Assembly: GCA_031255375.1 (NCBI GenBank)
Contig: JAIRSP010000011.1
Span: forward strand, 1-6,796
From: Endomicrobium sp.
GTDB taxonomy: Bacteria > Elusimicrobiota > Endomicrobiia > Endomicrobiales > Endomicrobiaceae
Direction of reading: 5' to 3'
Length of the DNA: 6,796 bases
The notes under the pieces were generated by a model. The model saw nothing but the letters and a program-made list of their open reading frames with translations, searched no databases and was not told the DNA's origin. Both the position numbers and the translations under genes were made by a program. Below, piece after piece: positions 1-6,775 of the stretch (the stretch's first letter is position 1; each line of letters begins with the position of its first letter).

Positions 1-842
1 TTAATAATTAATCCTACATATAAAACACCATTATAATCAATGTTTTCAGCATTGATACCGTTAATAACTTTTTTTATTATAATTTCAATTTTTTTTCTTA
101 AATCGTCAGTTATTATTGACATTGAAACAGGCGCGTAAGCACCCATGCCACCGGTATTAACCCCTTCGTCATGATCATTTATTTTTTTGTAATCGTGAGA
201 AATAGGCATTATTGAGTAAGACATACCATCTGTAAATACCAAACACGATAATTCAATACCTTTTATGTACTTTTCTATAATTATATCATTACCAGCAGAA
301 CCTAAAATTTTATGATTCATAATTTTATCAATAACATTCGTTGCTTCATATTTATTTTCACAAATATAAACACCTTTTCCTGCTGCAAGTCCATCAGCTT
401 TAACAACAATTTTCTCATTTGCATTGCAATTACGCAAAAAATCTAAAGCGTATTCAACGCTAAAAAAACAATTGTAAAATGCAGTAGGTATATTATATTT
501 TTTCATAAATTCTTTAGAATATATTTTACTAGATTCAAGTTTTGCTGCATTTTTTGACGGGCCAATTATTTCAAGGCAATTTTTCTTAAAATAATCAACT
601 ATGCCAAGTGATAATGGAACTTCTGGACCAACAAATGTAAAATCTATTTTATTTTTTTTTACAAAATCTACAAGCTCACAGAAACAACTTGCATCATTTA
701 CCTGAATATTCACGTTTGTAGCGATCCTAGACGTCCCGCCATTTCCAGGCGCACAATATAATTTATCAACCTTAGAACTTTTAAGAAACTGACAGCATAT
801 AGCATGCTCTCTTCCGCCAGATCCTATAACAAGTATTTTCAT
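1..842 (-). CDS. purD: Phosphoribosylamine-glycine ligase (GAR synthetase), N-terminal 280 residues, cut by window edge
   Basis: PurD is a cytosolic ATP-grasp enzyme that joins glycine to 5-phosphoribosylamine to give GAR, the second step of purine synthesis. I translated it by hand because it runs off the window. It opens MKILVIGSGGREHA (1-14), the family's N-terminal nucleotide-fold motif. FVGPEVPL follows at 70-77, then the ATP-grasp segment VVKADGLAAGKGVYI (146-160), an IIEKYIKGIELS stretch (188-199) and DEGVNTGGMGAYAPVS (225-240). It reaches NGVLYVGLII (271-280) at the edge. The family is usually about 420-430 residues, so roughly 140-150 C-terminal residues lie outside. No stop or frameshift is seen. 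The ATG is preceded by GGTG four bases upstream, a plausible Shine-Dalgarno site. It lies 261 nt after purQ on the same strand, a wider gap than elsewhere in the cluster. Eleven Cys in 280 residues is high. Identity is near certain; only the missing end is unknown. Confidence 0.97.
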   Translation of the reverse strand, partial: MKILVIGSGGREHAICCQFLKSSKVDKLYCAPGNGGTSRIATNVNIQVNDASCFCELVDFVKKNKIDFTFVGPEVPLSLGIVDYFKKNCLEIIGPSKNAAKLESSKIYSKEFMKKYNIPTAFYNCFFSVEYALDFLRNCNANEKIVVKADGLAAGKGVYICENKYEATNVIDKIMNHKILGSAGNDIIIEKYIKGIELSCLVFTDGMSYSIMPISHDYKKINDHDEGVNTGGMGAYAPVSMSIITDDLRKKIEIIIKKVINGINAENIDYNGVLYVGLII

Positions 843-979
843 TAATCACCATATTTTAAAAAAATATAATACAATCAAAAAAAACATCACATAATTCATT
901 GAAGGTAATTTTACAAAATAATTATAATTAATAACAATAAAAAATACATATTTTTATTGAACAAAATCATTTTCAATAT

Positions 980-1007
980 TCTATAAAATAATTAGTATAC
1001 TTATCAA
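980..1007 (-). promoter_or_regulatory. Weak sigma-70-type promoter candidate for purD
   Basis: On the minus strand TTGATA (1007-1002) is separated by 16 bases from TATAGA (985-980), which continues as TATAGAAT. The first box matches the -35 consensus at five of six positions and the second matches the -10 at four. Transcription would start about 130 bases before the purD ATG. In sequence this AT-rich such matches arise by chance, so this is only a candidate, supported mainly by the large gap between purQ and purD. Confidence 0.22.
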
Positions 1008-1081
1008 TTTTTGAAAATCTTGTATGATATAAATATAACATATAATCAATGTCATTCAATTAACACTTTCATAATGAAATC

Positions 1082-1099
1082 AAATAATTTCTATTATTT
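1082..1099 (-). terminator. AT-only hairpin just after the purQ stop
   Basis: Four bases beyond the purQ stop codon the transcript has AAATAAT, a four-base loop AGAA, then ATTATTT: a perfect 7-bp inverted repeat. A second perfect dyad, TTTCAT-T-ATGAAA, follows at 1067-1079. Neither contains a GC-rich stem or is followed by a clean U-tract, so a classical intrinsic terminator is not well supported. They could be weak 3'-end stabilising structures, an operator for purD, or chance in AT-rich DNA. Confidence 0.2.
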
Positions 1100-1103
1100 A
1101 TGT

Positions 1104-1907
1104 TTAACCAACAAAGTCAATAGCGTTTTGGAAAATTATTTTTCCCCAACCATATTTATTACCATCAATACGCTCTCTTGTTGGATGTTGTAAAAAAAAA
1201 ATATATCTCTCAGGATGAGGCATAAGTCCAAAAATATTCCCATCACGATTACATATACTAGCTATATGTTCTATTGATCCATTCGGTAACAAAGGATATT
1301 TTGGCGCACTACTACCATTTTTTGAAGAATATCTAAAAACAATTTGATTATTTTTATTTAACTTACTTAAAAAATCATCGTTACATGGAATAAATTTTCC
1401 CTCTCTATGAGCTATTGGTAAAGTTATAATATCAGGTAATCCTTTTGTCCAAATGCAGTTTGATTCTCCGTTGTTTTTTTCAACTTTTAAATAAACCCAA
1501 CGACACTCAAATTTATTTGAATCATTATAGGAAATAGTAGAAGTCTGTTTAAAAACATGTGGATCAGGAAGTAGTCCTAATTTAATTAAAACCTGAAACC
1601 CATTGCATATGCCTATAATTGGTCTACCACTTAAAGCGTATTTTTGGATTTCGTCTCCTAATTTATTTTTAAGTTCGTTTGATAATATTTTTCCAGAAGA
1701 TATACTATCACCGTATGAAAATCCTCCTGGAAAAACTAAAATATCGTATTCGAAAATTTTATTCTTTTTTTTAATGATACAATTAACACTAATGCAGTCA
1801 ACAATAGCGCCACACAATTCAAAAGCACTTTTTGTTTCATAATCGCAGTTTATACCAGCTACCTTAAGAATTAACACTTTAACTTTCTTATCAGTTCTTA
1901 CCAACAT
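1104..1907 (-). CDS. purQ: FGAM synthase glutaminase subunit PurQ (long type)
   Basis: PurQ is the class I glutamine amidotransferase subunit of phosphoribosylformylglycinamidine synthase. It hydrolyses glutamine and passes ammonia to PurL, which converts FGAR to FGAM. The N-terminus VLILKVAGINCDYET (11-25) is followed by GGFSYGDSISSGKI (61-74). The nucleophile elbow GICNGFQVL (99-107) puts the catalytic Cys at 101, and GLMPHPER (227-234) gives His231 and Glu233, so the triad is complete. At 267 residues it is longer than Bacillus-type PurQ (about 225). The AGxNCD opening and the QHP after HPER match the long type I recall from lineages with large PurL proteins. AAGG lies seven bases before the ATG. 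The coding strand has ten T in a row at 1201-1192, encoding part of YIFFLQ; the frame continues correctly through it. It lies 44 nt after purL in the same direction and is presumably co-transcribed and assembled with PurL and PurS. Confidence 0.97.
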   Translation of the reverse strand: MLVRTDKKVKVLILKVAGINCDYETKSAFELCGAIVDCISVNCIIKKKNKIFEYDILVFPGGFSYGDSISSGKILSNELKNKLGDEIQKYALSGRPIIGICNGFQVLIKLGLLPDPHVFKQTSTISYNDSNKFECRWVYLKVEKNNGESNCIWTKGLPDIITLPIAHREGKFIPCNDDFLSKLNKNNQIVFRYSSKNGSSAPKYPLLPNGSIEHIASICNRDGNIFGLMPHPERYIFFLQHPTRERIDGNKYGWGKIIFQNAIDFVG

Positions 1908-1930
1908 ATCTTAACCTTAATTATAATAAT

Positions 1931-1969
1931 TTAATAACATTTTTTTTACAATTATAAATTAATAACATT
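1931..1969. repeat. Pair of 11-bp direct repeats at the purL 3' end
   Basis: TTAATAACATT occurs at 1931-1941 and again at 1959-1969, 28 bases apart start to start. The second copy lies within the last codons of purL (encoding part of VINL) and the first in the purL-purQ gap. The match is exact, but the sequence is low-complexity A/T. It may be a slippage-type duplication or chance; no function is implied. Confidence 0.45.
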
Positions 1970-4393
1970 ACGCCAAGAATTTAAAAGAAATTCTGATTTA
2001 TATTGTATTTTTATATTATTTTTTTTACTTTCAAAAATAACTTCTTTGTTATCGGTTACGTACCCAACCTCAGAAAAAATTACTCCATTTAGAATTTTTT
2101 TAATTTTTGCTTCATTGCAAGGTTTTATTTCAATTATAAATCTACCGTTCGACTCCGAAAATAATATTTCTGAAGGAGTCATTTTTGCTTCATTTCTTCT
2201 ATTTTCTGGTTGACATGTTTTTATAGAATCTATATTTATTTTCACACCTTTATCAGCAGAAAAAGCCATTTCGCTTATTGCAACAGCAATACCGCCCTCA
2301 GAACAATCATGGCAAGCTTCAACTAAATTTTCATTTATTGCAATATAGATTCTCTCCATTATAGATTTAGATTCTAAAGGATAAACGTTTGGAACAATAC
2401 CACCTTTTGTATTCATTACTTTTGAAAATACCGAACATCCAAGTTCGTTTCTTGTAGCACCTAAAATGAATATTTTATTATTATTATTTTTCAAATACAT
2501 GGTAACTGTATTTTCAACGTTTTCAATAATACCAATTGCAGATATCAAAAGCGTTAAAGGTATTGTTATACACCTGCCTTCGTTTACATTATATTCATTA
2601 TACAGACTATCTTTTCCTGAAATAAATGGAATCTCAAAAGCTTTTGACATATCGTAACAGGCATTTGCTGCTAATACTAGATCTCCTAAAATTTTTGAAT
2701 CGTTTGGATTTCCTAAACAAAAATTATCAAGCATAGACATTTTTTTTATGTTAGCACCAACTGAAACGGCATTTCTTAAAGATTCCTCTATCGCAGACGC
2801 AGCCATTTTATATATATTCATTTTACCATATCTAGGATTAAACCCATTTGATAAAACAAATCCTTTCTTAGTATTTTTAATAATTGTGTACGGAAAAATA
2901 ACTGACGCATCACCAGGTCCTGATATTTCAATACTATTTCCATGTAATGGTTTTATAATAGTTTGACCTTGTACTTCATGGTCATATTGCCTGATAGCAA
3001 ATTCTTTTGAACAAATATTTAAATCAGTAAGTAAGGAAATTAAACAATCTGAAATTTCTAAAGAATTCATTATAACTGATTTTTGAACTTTTTCATTTTT
3101 TATTTTACAAAAAGCGTATTTAACAGTTTTAGGAATACCATTATGCAAAAATTCCATATCTATATCAGCTACAACATTATCATTATGCATAATTGTAAGT
3201 TTACAATCATTTGTAAATTTCCCTATACAGGCTACATCTACATCTCCAAAATTAAATATTTTTATAATTTCATCAACATTGTTTGGCGGAACAGCAAAAA
3301 CCATTCTTTCCTGAGACTCAGAAATCCATATTTCCCAAGGATAAAGTCCATTATATTTTAACGGTACTTTTTCTAAATGCACAATAGCACCAGTTTTTCT
3401 GCCAAGCTCCCCTATCGCGCTTGATAATCCGCCAGCGCCACAATCAGTAACAGATCTATATAAATTTAAATCTCTCGCTTTTAACATTGCATCTAATATT
3501 TTTTTTTCAATTATTGGATTACCTATTTGAACAGCGTTAACATCAGAGTCTTTATCAAGTCGCGCTGACGAAAATGTTGCACCATGAATCCCATCTCTAC
3601 CAGTTTTTCCACCAACAACTAAAATAAAATCTCCTGACTTCACACATTTGCATATTTTATTTTTTGGTATTATACCAACACTTCCGCAATAAACAATCGG
3701 ATTTGTTATATAGTCATTATCAAAATAAATCGCGCCATTAACAGTTGGTATACCCATTTTATTACCATAATCACTAACACCTGATACAACACCATTTATT
3801 ATTCTTCTTGGATGATGAATTCCATTCGGTATATCAGAAAATTCTACATTTGGATCACCGAAACAAAACACATCTGTATTTGCGAGTGGCTTTGCACCCA
3901 ATCCAACTCCAAGAATGTCTCTTACAACACCGCCAATTCCAGTCGCAGAACCACCGTAAGGTTCAAGTGCAGAGGGATGATTGTGCGTTTCGACTTTGAA
4001 AGCAATACCATTTTCATGATCAAATTCAATAATGCCAGCATTATCTTCAAAAGAAGATAAACATAACGATTTGTTCAATTCAATTGATGTTTTAAAAATG
4101 GTTTCTCTTAATAAATTGTCATATTTTTTTTTTATTTTTTTACCATTTTTTTCTTCTGTATATTCTATTATTCCTGTAAGTGTCTTATGTTTACAATGTT
4201 CACTCCATGTTTGAGCTATAGTCTCAATTTCAATATCTGTTGGATTTCTTTTTAGATTTTTAAAATAAATTTGTATTACCTTCATTTCATCAACAGACAA
4301 AGAAAGATTACCTTTATTACTTAACTCAAACAATTCATCAAAAGACAAATCTAAAATTTTTACAGTGTTATATTTACTAATAATATTTTTCAT
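1952..4393 (-). CDS. purL: Phosphoribosylformylglycinamidine synthase, synthetase subunit PurL
   Basis: PurL uses ATP and ammonia delivered from PurQ to turn FGAR into FGAM in the cytosol. It has the two AIR-synthase-like halves of the family. In the first half are TWSEHCKHK (62-70, with the SEHC His at 66), KVETHNHP (133-140), GGSATGIGGVVRDILGVG (147-164), GGKTGRDGIHGATFSS (261-276), SVTDCGAGGLSSAIGE (314-329) and SESQERM (358-364). The second half has ISGKDSLYNEY (591-601), CHDCSEGGIAVAISEM (694-709) and FSESNGRFIIE (745-755). At 813 residues it is longer than Bacillus PurL (about 740) but much shorter than proteobacterial PurL (about 1300). It carries no glutaminase domain, which is the separate purQ, and no N-terminal PurS repeats, which are the separate purS. 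Upstream is only a weak purine-rich AAGAAAGAAA ribosome site, and stop codons sit just upstream in this frame. It lies 52 nt after purS and 44 nt before purQ. Twenty Cys is high for this family. The coding strand has a ten-A run at 4133-4124. Confidence 0.97.
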   Translation of the reverse strand: MKNIISKYNTVKILDLSFDELFELSNKGNLSLSVDEMKVIQIYFKNLKRNPTDIEIETIAQTWSEHCKHKTLTGIIEYTEEKNGKKIKKKYDNLLRETIFKTSIELNKSLCLSSFEDNAGIIEFDHENGIAFKVETHNHPSALEPYGGSATGIGGVVRDILGVGLGAKPLANTDVFCFGDPNVEFSDIPNGIHHPRRIINGVVSGVSDYGNKMGIPTVNGAIYFDNDYITNPIVYCGSVGIIPKNKICKCVKSGDFILVVGGKTGRDGIHGATFSSARLDKDSDVNAVQIGNPIIEKKILDAMLKARDLNLYRSVTDCGAGGLSSAIGELGRKTGAIVHLEKVPLKYNGLYPWEIWISESQERMVFAVPPNNVDEIIKIFNFGDVDVACIGKFTNDCKLTIMHNDNVVADIDMEFLHNGIPKTVKYAFCKIKNEKVQKSVIMNSLEISDCLISLLTDLNICSKEFAIRQYDHEVQGQTIIKPLHGNSIEISGPGDASVIFPYTIIKNTKKGFVLSNGFNPRYGKMNIYKMAASAIEESLRNAVSVGANIKKMSMLDNFCLGNPNDSKILGDLVLAANACYDMSKAFEIPFISGKDSLYNEYNVNEGRCITIPLTLLISAIGIIENVENTVTMYLKNNNNKIFILGATRNELGCSVFSKVMNTKGGIVPNVYPLESKSIMERIYIAINENLVEACHDCSEGGIAVAISEMAFSADKGVKINIDSIKTCQPENRRNEAKMTPSEILFSESNGRFIIEIKPCNEAKIKKILNGVIFSEVGYVTDNKEVIFESKKNNIKIQYKSEFLLNSWRNVINL

Positions 4394-4445
4394 AATTTCT
4401 TTCTTTTTATTCGTTTCAATAATACTAAACTATCGTTATGTATAT

Positions 4446-4958
4446 TTATTTAAATTTATTGATTTCATATTTCTGTATTAATGTATTAACGAGTAATTTA
4501 TCAATGACAACATTCAAAGTATTTTGTGAAATACCATTACCGTATAAATAATACTTATCTCCAGTTTTAACTTCAATTTTTTTTACAATCCCCAAATCTT
4601 GAATAGCCTTTAAAACGCTTTCAGATGCTACATCTGTCACGCCATCTTTGTATAAAACTTCTACAATAGAAACATTTAAATCTGAATTATCATTTTTAAT
4701 ACAAGACTTAGAAACAACTTTGGCATCACATTTTGTATTGCACAGACTTATCACATAATGTTCAATAATTTTATCAACTAGTAATTCGGAAGCTATTTTG
4801 TTAATTTCACGAATATTTATATTGCCATCAATAAAATATAATGAAGAATAGTCAACTTTAGTTATACTTTTTATACCAATACCATGAATATTAAACAAAA
4901 CACATCTTCCTCTAAAGTTTTCAATTTTTCTTTTAGTAATAATTTCTATTTTAAACAC
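4446..4958 (-). CDS. purS: FGAM synthase subunit PurS, tandem-duplicated form
   Basis: PurS is the small subunit that bridges PurL and PurQ. It is normally about 80 residues and works as a dimer, with two copies per PurL-PurQ pair in the characterised complexes. This 170-residue protein contains the fold twice. Repeat 1 spans about 1-71, opening FKIEIITKR and ending ASELLVDKIIEHYVI. Repeat 2 spans about 95-167, opening NVSIVEVLYKDGVTD and ending IDKLLVNTLIQKYEI. A linker with three Cys (73-92) joins them. The two LLVxxxIxxYxI tails align well; repeat 2 is closer to the usual family and repeat 1 more divergent. The start is GTG, fixed by alignment of F-K-I-E with the usual first strand and by AGGAAGAAG six bases upstream. 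The GTG overlaps the purC TAG stop by one base. It precedes purL by 52 nt in a different frame. No other domain is visible. Family assignment is strong; that one chain replaces the PurS dimer is inference. Confidence 0.88.
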   Translation of the reverse strand: MFKIEIITKRKIENFRGRCVLFNIHGIGIKSITKVDYSSLYFIDGNINIREINKIASELLVDKIIEHYVISLCNTKCDAKVVSKSCIKNDNSDLNVSIVEVLYKDGVTDVASESVLKAIQDLGIVKKIEVKTGDKYYLYGNGISQNTLNVVIDKLLVNTLIQKYEINKFK

Positions 4959-4973
4959 TATAAACTTCTTCCT
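4956..4973 (-). promoter_or_regulatory. Ribosome-binding site and TAGTG stop-start overlap joining purC and purS
   Basis: In the transcript AGGAAGAAG (4973-4965) lies inside the last codons of purC, followed by six bases and the GTG start of purS. The purC stop TAG (4960-4958) and the GTG (4958-4956) share their G. This arrangement is typical of translational coupling and is the best evidence for the non-ATG start of purS, because no other start gives the complete first strand of the PurS fold. Confidence 0.75.
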
Positions 4974-5836
4974 GTCAATCTTTCATACACATCAATATAT
5001 TTTTTAAAAGTCTTCTTAACAATATCATCAGGCAAATGCGGTGCTGACGAAAATTTATCCCATTTCACATTATTAAGATAATCTCTTACATATTGCTTAT
5101 CTAAACTATCTTGAAATTTTCCTTCCTCGTATCTGTCAATTTCCCAAAACCTTGATGAATCTGGAGTAAAAATTTCATCTATCAATATCAATTTCTTGTT
5201 GAAAAATCCAAATTCGAATTTTGTGTCTGCAATTATTATACCTTTTGAAAATGAATATTCACTTACTTTTTTATACAAGCAAAGTGAAATTTCTTTCAAT
5301 TTTTTTATTACGTTTTTCCCAACAACTTTTGCCGCTTCATTAAAAGAAATATTTTCATCATGTTTTCCATAGCCCTCTTTACTAGATGGAGTAAAAATTG
5401 GATATAAAAGTTTTGAAGATTTTTTAAGGCCATCAGGAAGGATAATTCCGCATATAGTTCTATTTTTTTTATATTCATCCCAACCAGATCCAGCAAGATA
5501 TCCTCTAACGATACATTCTATGTTAATTTTATTTGCTTTTTTTGCTATCATTGATCTATCTTTCAAACATTTATATCTTTTCAATATTACAGGAAAATCA
5601 TCGAAATTACCATTAATAACATGGTTAGGAATTATATCTCTAACAAAATCAAACCAAAACATCGAAAGTTTATGAAGTACCTTTCCTTTATCAGGAATAA
5701 TAGTAGGAATAATATGGTCAAATGCAGAAATTCTATCTGAAGTGACAATTAAATAGTTTTTATCAAAATCATATATATCCCTAACTTTTCCACTATATAT
5801 TAATGGAAGATCTAAAGTCTTATATTCGCAACTCAT
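4958..5836 (-). CDS. purC: Phosphoribosylaminoimidazole-succinocarboxamide synthase (SAICAR synthetase)
   Basis: PurC condenses CAIR with aspartate, using ATP, to form SAICAR in the cytosol. The motifs are SGKVRDIY (15-22, ATP-binding region), SDRISAFD (33-40), IECIVRGYLAGSGW (106-119), FTPSSKEGYGKHDENISF (148-165), IIADTKFEFG (201-210) and LIDEIFTPDSSRFW (218-231). All family signatures are present without gaps. At 292 residues it is the long form (about 290-310, as in yeast and many bacteria) rather than the roughly 240-residue Bacillus/Escherichia form. The start is supported by AGGTG at 5846-5842, five bases before the ATG, and by the start lying a normal distance before SGKVRD. It appears to be the first gene of the purC-purS-purL-purQ unit: a 183-nt gap and a possible terminator separate it from xth, while its stop codon overlaps the purS start. 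Confidence 0.97.
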   Translation of the reverse strand: MSCEYKTLDLPLIYSGKVRDIYDFDKNYLIVTSDRISAFDHIIPTIIPDKGKVLHKLSMFWFDFVRDIIPNHVINGNFDDFPVILKRYKCLKDRSMIAKKANKINIECIVRGYLAGSGWDEYKKNRTICGIILPDGLKKSSKLLYPIFTPSSKEGYGKHDENISFNEAAKVVGKNVIKKLKEISLCLYKKVSEYSFSKGIIIADTKFEFGFFNKKLILIDEIFTPDSSRFWEIDRYEEGKFQDSLDKQYVRDYLNNVKWDKFSSAPHLPDDIVKKTFKKYIDVYERLTGRSL

Positions 5837-6019
5837 TTTTTCACCTATAAACTTTATTTTTCATATACAATTTACAAAAATATTTATTTACTGTTATATA
5901 AATCAGCAATATCAATACATTAAATTATCACGATTTCATACATAATAAATCAACACTTTACGAAAAACATAATTATTTTTATATGACAATTAAAACATCG
6001 TACAACGATATGTAAAAAA
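5837..6019. other. Intergenic region between xth and purC
   Basis: This is 183 AT-rich bases with no supportable gene. In the direction of transcription it holds a hairpin with a short T-run after xth (5992-6011) and a second potential RNA hairpin with arms TTATTATG and CGTGATAA around a four-base loop (5948-5929, two G-U pairs). The purC ribosome site AGGTG (5846-5842) is at its end. A promoter for the purine operon would be expected here. The best -10-like box is TATTAT (5947-5942), but it has no good -35 partner, so I do not call one. A 12-base string at 5948-5959 is repeated, with one mismatch, upstream of purD. Confidence 0.6.
5992..6011 (-). terminator. Possible intrinsic terminator of xth
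   Basis: Starting eight bases beyond the xth stop codon, the transcript has ATATCGT (6011-6005), loop TGT (6004-6002) and ACGATGT (6001-5995). This is a 7-bp stem with one G-U pair, running directly into TTTAATT. The three G-C/C-G and neighbouring pairs make it the strongest hairpin in the noncoding parts of the window. The T-run is short (four including the last stem base), so termination may be weak. It supports purC starting a separate transcription unit. Confidence 0.4.
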
Positions 6020-6775
6020 TTAAAAAATATCTATAGAAATTGGACAATGGTCAGAACCAAAAACATAGTTATCTATACTTGTTGATTTCAGATATTTTAT
6101 ATAGCGTTTTGACATAAAAAAATAATCTATTCGCCAACCTATATTTTTTGATCTTGCATTACTTTTATAATCCCACCATGTATAATTACCAGAATTATTA
6201 TTAAAATATCTGAATGTATCAACAAAACCAATAGAAACAATGTCGTCAAGTTTTTTTCTTTCCTCAATCATAAATCCAGAAATATTTTTATTTTCATTAG
6301 GCCTTGCTAAATCTATCGGAAAATGTGCTGTATTGTAATCGCCACATATAACAATCATCTTATTTTTTAAACTATTAATGTGTTCGATAAAATGATCATA
6401 GAAACGTAACTTATAATCAAATCGTTCTTGTGACGCTCTACCATTAGGGAAATAAATATTAAAAAGAAAAAAATCATCAAAATCAAGACAGATAATCCTT
6501 CCTTCATTATCAAAAATTGAATTTTTTATATCAGTATATACAAATTTCGGCTTAATCCTTGACCATACAGCAACGCCACTATAACCTTTCTTAAATGCAC
6601 AAGAACAATAGAAATAATATCCATCAATTTTTTTAACAGTTATCGGAAATTGAAATTCATTCGCCTTTGTTTCTTGGATACATACAATATCCGCTTTACT
6701 TTTATGAACCCAATCATTAAACCCTTTTTTACATATTGACCTTATACCATTCACATTCCACGAAACTATTTTCAT
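6020..6775 (-). CDS. xth: Exodeoxyribonuclease III / AP endonuclease
   Basis: This enzyme of the endonuclease-exonuclease-phosphatase fold cuts DNA 5' to abasic sites and removes 3' blocking groups in base-excision repair. The 251 residues fit the usual 250-270. Motifs in order are IVSWNVNGIRS (3-13, metal-site Asn7), IVCIQETKA (30-38, catalytic Glu35), YSGVAVWSR (65-73), NIYFPNG (106-112, Tyr108), CGDYNTAH (144-151, Asp146 and Asn148), GWRIDYFF (213-220) and GSDHCPISIDI (240-250, Asp242 and His243). All expected active-site residues are present. The GWRIDYFF and SDHCP segments resemble the Bacillus ExoA/human APE1 branch more than Escherichia XthA. Only 21 bases precede the ATG in the window. 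They contain TATAAAAT (6788-6781) but no clear Shine-Dalgarno, so the start is set by alignment of MKIVSWN. It is on the purine operon strand but separated by 183 nt and a hairpin, so a functional link is not implied. Confidence 0.96.
   Translation of the reverse strand: MKIVSWNVNGIRSICKKGFNDWVHKSKADIVCIQETKANEFQFPITVKKIDGYYFYCSCAFKKGYSGVAVWSRIKPKFVYTDIKNSIFDNEGRIICLDFDDFFLFNIYFPNGRASQERFDYKLRFYDHFIEHINSLKNKMIVICGDYNTAHFPIDLARPNENKNISGFMIEERKKLDDIVSIGFVDTFRYFNNNSGNYTWWDYKSNARSKNIGWRIDYFFMSKRYIKYLKSTSIDNYVFGSDHCPISIDIF

Larger units (their letters stand above)
843..1103. other. Intergenic region between purQ and purD
   Basis: This is 261 bases of roughly 80% A+T or more with no supportable gene. 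A short plus-strand ORF beginning with TTG at 1011 runs into antisense purQ and has no coding character. Read in the purD direction, the region holds two adjacent dyads just after the purQ stop (1082-1099 and 1067-1079), a weak promoter-like pair (980-1007), A/T runs, and the purD ribosome-binding site (847-850). I looked for purine riboswitch landmarks and for PurR or PurBox-like operators and saw none. Its size relative to the other gaps (-1, 52 and 44 nt) suggests purD may be transcribed at least partly on its own. Confidence 0.6.

Noticed and set aside
901..960. AT-rich repeats resembling a replication origin or attachment site
   Set aside because: The short ATAATTA-type repeats are low-complexity, with no DnaA-box series and no integrase or mobile-element gene nearby.
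1011..1193. 60-codon plus-strand ORF in the purQ-purD gap
   Set aside because: It starts with TTG, has no ribosome site, its second half is antisense to the conserved purQ C-terminus, and its translation shows no recognisable domain.
1603..1842. 79-codon plus-strand ORF antisense to purQ
   Set aside because: It lies wholly opposite well-conserved purQ sequence including the Cys101 region; it is a by-product of purQ codon use.
2466..4214. Several 60-92-codon plus-strand ORFs antisense to purL
   Set aside because: All are opposite a complete, motif-rich purL; they are hydrophobic or low-complexity translations typical of antisense frames in AT-rich genes, and none has a convincing ribosome site.
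4394..4448. Possibility that purS and purL are one gene broken by a sequencing frameshift
   Set aside because: The 52-nt gap contains stops in both the purS frame and the purL frame, and PurL begins with a plausible start of its own, so a single indel would not restore a fusion.
5308..5496. 62-codon minus-strand ORF inside purC in another frame
   Set aside because: It overlaps the conserved FTPSSKEGYGKHDENISF segment of purC and has no domain of its own.
5837..6019. Purine riboswitch or PurR/PurBox operator ahead of purC
   Set aside because: I looked for the conserved riboswitch core and for known operator cores and found no match; the visible hairpin has G-U pairs and no riboswitch landmarks.
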